The notes below the pieces were generated by a model. The model ran no database searches and was not told where the DNA came from. It saw nothing but the letters and a program-made list of their open reading frames with translations. A stretch of 64,000 bases of DNA. Origin: Ipomoea triloba (Eukaryota > Streptophyta > Magnoliopsida > Solanales > Convolvulaceae). Location: assembly GCF_003576645.1 (NCBI RefSeq), contig NC_044919.1, positions 31,169,468 to 31,233,467 of the forward strand, in the 5' to 3' direction. This document shows positions 59,256-64,000 of the stretch, in pieces. Position 1 is the stretch's first letter, and every line of letters starts with the position of its first letter. Position numbers and translations under genes: made by a program.

Positions 59256-60429
59256 TTCAAATGTAAATTATATTGTGGACCATGAATAAATGTATAGTTT
59301 TAATATATTTAATTTACACTATTTGAGTATTAAATATACATTATTTGGTAATATATCAAATAAGGTACCTTAAAAATGAACGTTTAATGTATTAAAAATA
59401 TGCATTTGTTATAAAAAAAAATTACTTCATGTCAATTGTCCAACTAACGAATCGGACCATGGTGCATTGTATAATGATTGAAATCAAACTCGTAATGTTT
59501 GTGATGAGAAATGAACCAACGTCATGTCATCAAAAGCAAGTTTTAAGTAAGATTTCTTCTTAACTAAATAAATGCCCAGATTTTTTTTATTACGGTTTAC
59601 ACGAAGTAAACACTAAACATAGTGAAATAGTCATTAAGTTATATAAGAAAAATAAAGCACACTCAAAAAAATCATATTCAACAAATTTGATCAAACTACT
59701 TTAAGTAAAAATCAAACTCATAATCTTTATATATGATAATTATATTATATTCACCCAATCACACCCTTCAATTTCTCCTTCAAGTTTTGACCGCAAGTAT
59801 CACATCTCTGTCAATGAACCAAACTACCAATATGGCAATATCACATGCATTGGAATTCATACAGCATATGACTATATGAGGTTTGGTTCAATTTCAAAGT
59901 CAACTCAAAATTAAATTTCAGTAATTAAATTTAGCATTATTATTGAGAATAGTACTACACTCCTCTTTTAATTTTACATTCATAATATTCAATTGATTGC
60001 ATTACACAATTAATTATTTGTACTATTTGATTTTTTTAAAAAAAATTATAGTGAGATTTGTTAATTCAATATAAAAGAGTGTTATTAGTTATTACCATAC
60101 TATAAGGTGAATATTATAAAGAGAAATTTTATATATACTCTCATTTTTTATTTCATCATGCTTTGATTGCTTAATATGAGGGGGCGGGTCATGATTTTTA
60201 TCTATTTATTTTTTCCTCCATATAGTCTATCTATAATTTTTGTATTATAAAATAAAGAAATCGCATTTGTATCAAATTAAAACTAAATAAGATTTTATAT
60301 GGTTTTAGATTATGTGAAGAGACTTTTACCCTCTCGACATATCATGGTTAAAAGTGGTTTAGAGTATCTTAATCAATATTTTTTTGGTGTTTTTTTTTTT
60401 TTTTTTTGCTTGCATAGATGAGAGAGAGG

Positions 60430-61821
60430 AGTTGAGTCGGAGGGAAAAGATGAGATGAGAGAATAAATTTTATTTGCAGAAAAACAAGTTTTTTGTGGGT
60501 CCATAATGATAAAAATAAAATAAAAATTTTAATCCATGGTGCGTGTTCGGCGCACCATGTGCGCCTAGCGGGCGCATTAATAACCTTTGGAAAACAAAAT
60601 ACTTAGCTTATCTCAACCTCAAAATTTGTTTTCCTTTCTTTTTGGGAAGTCAAATTCCATGGAAAACATTTTCCATCGAACCAAACAACATAATAACTCA
60701 TTTTCCTCAACTTTTTGGAAAATCTTTTCCATGGAATTGATTTTCCATCCAACCAAACATGCCATAACAGAAAATTTTCTTCAAACTATATAAGTAGAAC
60801 AATTATAATAAAATATTGGTAAAAACTTGCGTGAGACCGTCTCACACTGAGACGAGTCGGGTCGGGTCAATATGAAAATGTAATACTTATATGCACAAAT
60901 ATCATACTTATATGCTCAGATGTGATATTAATCAAGAATATAAAATTTTCTTACTTATAAAGGTAAATTTAATACTTTCAAGATACTTTTACATTTCGAT
61001 TTAAAAGTATTATATTTTCCTCCAAGAGTATTATATTTTCCCTTATAAATAAGGTGCAATTGCCAACATTACTTATTATGGAAAATGTAATACTTTTGAT
61101 GGAAAATATAATACTTTTACATCAAAATGCAAAAGTATTACATTTTCCTCTTATGAGTAACAAATATTTTATTCTTAATTAGTATTACATTTGATCATAT
61201 AAGTATGACATTTGCGCATATAAATATGACATTTGCATGTTGATTCGGACCAATCCTACCCGACTCACGAATAAGGATCCGTGAGACGGTCTCACACAAG
61301 TGTAACCCTAAAATATTAAAAATACAATTAGAATTTACCTTTAGAAATGCTCTTTAAGGTTATTATGTGAATTTTTGTACACTAGGTAAATCACAATGCA
61401 TAATAACTAATAAATCACATATCAGTATTGATTAGAATCGAACATATGATATTTAGGTACGGGATTACGAGAATCATATGTGCCAATAAAGAAAACTGAA
61501 TATGAAATCGACATTTGTTTCGGAGGTTTGTTCCAAAACGTTTTTGTCATTTGTGTACAATTCCTTCTTCCTGTCGTGTTTGGACAGAATGCAGTTTGAA
61601 TTCACCATTATTTAATTTTCTAAACCCAGAACCGACAGAACTTACTATTACTGCAAAACGCTAGCTTTAGAACCTGGGAATGCATCATTGCCTCATTGAT
61701 TGAGTATCCATATTACTGTATTAATTAAATAACTTGCCGACAGTCATTAACTACTATTTATCCCAAAATTAGTGCCCGTTAATGACATTTTTTTAGTAAT
61801 TTATAACCATGTGGATTTGAC
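60430..61821. repeat. First copy of a duplication continued after the N at 62608
   Basis: Identical to 62609-64000 at a constant offset of 2179 bases, wherever compared. The match runs to the end of the window, so it probably continues beyond. Confidence 0.93.
60825..61301. mobile_element. TIR element of the ACTTGTGTGAGACCG family, copy 2
   Basis: Ends are ACTTGCGTGAGACCGTCTCA and GTGAGACGGTCTCACACAAG, inverse with one mismatch in the outer part. The interior matches the element at 48656 (TATGCACAAATATCATACTT, AAAAGTATTACATTTTCC). A further copy at 63004-63480 belongs to the assembly duplication. Confidence 0.78.
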
Positions 61822-62119
61822 CATTGCTAATCTATCAAGATATGCTGTCTTCTCTTGGGAATATAACGTGCGAGAGAGTCGCACTGTTATAGGAAACTGT
61901 GGAGAAATGTATTATATATGTGGAATGAGTACAAATACGTGGTTGTTATGGTGCTTATTTAATCAAAAAATTTCATTTTAAAGTTCGGCAATTAGCTTGT
62001 GAATTTGAGGTCACTAATTTAATTTCTAGTTGGGAACGAATTATTGAAAAATAATGATAAATGACAGAGAAGTCAAATATCGTGGTATTGCACTTTGTTG
62101 AAGTATTTGGAGAAGCAGA

Positions 62120-62345
62120 AAACTTGACAACCCGAAATAACAAGGGAATGGTGTCGGTTGGTTTGCAAGGGGCTCAATAAGGAGTTATTGAACTTTTCTT
62201 ATGCAAGTTGTGTCATGAGAGAGTGTCGCGATCTTAAAAGACACTTTGAATCAGTGTCCATCCAGTTTAACTCTAGATCAGCGGACAAGTTGGCTCATGC
62301 TCTTGCTTGAGCGGCGAGTTCTTAGTCTGATCTTTCTATTTGGCT
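62120..62345 (+). mobile_element. LINE RNase H relic
   Basis: One frame reads LNKELLNFSYASCVMRECRD and then SVSIQFNSRSADKLAHALA before a TGA. This is the pattern of the terminal RNase H domain of plant LINEs (conserved N-x-x-A-D-x-L-A-H-x-L-A). It is short and has in-frame stops, so it is dead. Confidence 0.65.
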
Positions 62346-62353
62346 TTATTAAC

Positions 62354-62562
62354 ATTTCCTCACTATAATGAACAATTGTTTTTTGAAGCTTAATTTGAGT
62401 TTTCCTTTCAAAAAAATGTATAGTTGATTTTTTGAGTACTACTGACTCTGTTATAATGTAATTTCCTCACTATAATGAACAATTGTTTTTTGAAGCTTAA
62501 TTTGAGTTTTCCTTTCAAAAAAAATGTAGATTTTTTGAGTACTACTGACTCTGTTTCTAAAC
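62354..62562. repeat. Tandem duplication, 107-bp unit
   Basis: ATTTCCTCACTATAATGAAC begins at 62354 and 62461, and both copies run through TTTTTGAAGCTTAATTTGAG to a shared GAGTACTACTGACTCTGTT. They differ mainly in an A run and a short deletion after it. Confidence 0.88.
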
Positions 62563-62607
62563 CTACTGAAGCACAAAGAGTCAGTTGCATCCACTGAGGC
62601 TCAAACC

Positions 62608-62608
62608 N
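62608..62608. other. Assembly gap placeholder (single N)
   Basis: The sequence immediately after this N restarts at the bases found at 60430, so the N joins overlapping contigs. Confidence 0.93.
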
Positions 62609-64000
62609 AGTTGAGTCGGAGGGAAAAGATGAGATGAGAGAATAAATTTTATTTGCAGAAAAACAAGTTTTTTGTGGGTCCATAATGATAAAAATAAAAT
62701 AAAAATTTTAATCCATGGTGCGTGTTCGGCGCACCATGTGCGCCTAGCGGGCGCATTAATAACCTTTGGAAAACAAAATACTTAGCTTATCTCAACCTCA
62801 AAATTTGTTTTCCTTTCTTTTTGGGAAGTCAAATTCCATGGAAAACATTTTCCATCGAACCAAACAACATAATAACTCATTTTCCTCAACTTTTTGGAAA
62901 ATCTTTTCCATGGAATTGATTTTCCATCCAACCAAACATGCCATAACAGAAAATTTTCTTCAAACTATATAAGTAGAACAATTATAATAAAATATTGGTA
63001 AAAACTTGCGTGAGACCGTCTCACACTGAGACGAGTCGGGTCGGGTCAATATGAAAATGTAATACTTATATGCACAAATATCATACTTATATGCTCAGAT
63101 GTGATATTAATCAAGAATATAAAATTTTCTTACTTATAAAGGTAAATTTAATACTTTCAAGATACTTTTACATTTCGATTTAAAAGTATTATATTTTCCT
63201 CCAAGAGTATTATATTTTCCCTTATAAATAAGGTGCAATTGCCAACATTACTTATTATGGAAAATGTAATACTTTTGATGGAAAATATAATACTTTTACA
63301 TCAAAATGCAAAAGTATTACATTTTCCTCTTATGAGTAACAAATATTTTATTCTTAATTAGTATTACATTTGATCATATAAGTATGACATTTGCGCATAT
63401 AAATATGACATTTGCATGTTGATTCGGACCAATCCTACCCGACTCACGAATAAGGATCCGTGAGACGGTCTCACACAAGTGTAACCCTAAAATATTAAAA
63501 ATACAATTAGAATTTACCTTTAGAAATGCTCTTTAAGGTTATTATGTGAATTTTTGTACACTAGGTAAATCACAATGCATAATAACTAATAAATCACATA
63601 TCAGTATTGATTAGAATCGAACATATGATATTTAGGTACGGGATTACGAGAATCATATGTGCCAATAAAGAAAACTGAATATGAAATCGACATTTGTTTC
63701 GGAGGTTTGTTCCAAAACGTTTTTGTCATTTGTGTACAATTCCTTCTTCCTGTCGTGTTTGGACAGAATGCAGTTTGAATTCACCATTATTTAATTTTCT
63801 AAACCCAGAACCGACAGAACTTACTATTACTGCAAAACGCTAGCTTTAGAACCTGGGAATGCATCATTGCCTCATTGATTGAGTATCCATATTACTGTAT
63901 TAATTAAATAACTTGCCGACAGTCATTAACTACTATTTATCCCAAAATTAGTGCCCGTTAATGACATTTTTTTAGTAATTTATAACCATGTGGATTTGAC
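62609..64000. repeat. Second copy of the 60430 duplication, cut by the window end
   Basis: Identical to 60430-61821, including the TIR element and the short open frames at 62722-62972. Confidence 0.93.

Larger units (their letters stand above)
57960..64000. other. Repeat-rich, gene-free flank
   Basis: 57960-58200 is the formin leader and promoter. The rest is AT-rich sequence with the transposon-like elements at 58262 and 60825, a LINE relic near 62120, short tandem duplications and the assembly duplication at 60430/62609. No intact plant gene is visible. Confidence 0.6.

Noticed and set aside
60543..60793. Two overlapping open frames also present at 62722-62972
   Set aside because: The sequence is MITE-like (TTCCATGGAAAA and CCAACCAAACATG phrases), and the second occurrence is the assembly duplication.
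1..64000. CRISPR arrays, operons, endogenous viral sequences, rRNA or clear tRNA genes
   Set aside because: None is visible; gene structure is that of a plant nuclear genome and repeats are explained by transposons or assembly overlaps.

Overview
This is nuclear DNA of a flowering plant, most likely a core eudicot and perhaps an asterid. It is AT-rich with GT-AG spliced genes, all recognisable genes have eudicot homologues, and the spacers carry plant MITEs, Mutator-like foldback elements and LINE relics. I cannot name the species. Exon structures below were built by hand from reading frame, splice consensus and family similarity; every join restores an open frame.

Layout: (1) an atypical HLH regulator of the IBH1/bHLH146 type (+, 1988-2491); (2) BASS3-type plastid transporter (-, 6951-9744); (3) PARN-like protein with an eroded active site (+, 11915-14928); (4) plastid-type FAD/DAO oxidoreductase (+, 15365-18460); (5) three tandem MEE60-like membrane protein genes (-, 19021-19849, 21588-22894, 24459-25145); (6) ATG10 (-, 26927-29160); (7) an S9A prolyl oligopeptidase/oligopeptidase B-like gene (-, 33957-39805), whose last three exons appear twice because of an unmerged contig overlap at the N at 33347; (8) rhodanese-like protein of the STR4A type (-, 42992-45606); (9) BIR1-like LRR receptor pseudokinase (+, 50851-53315); (10) class I formin like AFH1 (-, 54240-57959). 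The rest, 58-64 kb, is repeat-rich and includes a second unmerged overlap at the N at 62608.

The genes do not form a pathway. Their order is informative. From recalled locus numbers, BASS3, PARN-like, STR4A and AFH1 follow the order At3g25410, At3g25430, At3g25480, At3g25500, and the FAD oxidoreductase and BIR1 follow At5g48440, At5g48380. The window therefore looks like the less fractionated version of a block that Arabidopsis keeps as two interleaved remnants.

I found no convincing undescribed system. The best leads are the PARN-like protein with three of four catalytic carboxylates replaced, the tandem MEE60-like cluster with tiny first exons, a Pack-MULE carrying a GIP1-domain exon, two GC-AG introns, uORFs ahead of the BIR1-like receptor, and three single-N joins that need assembly repair.
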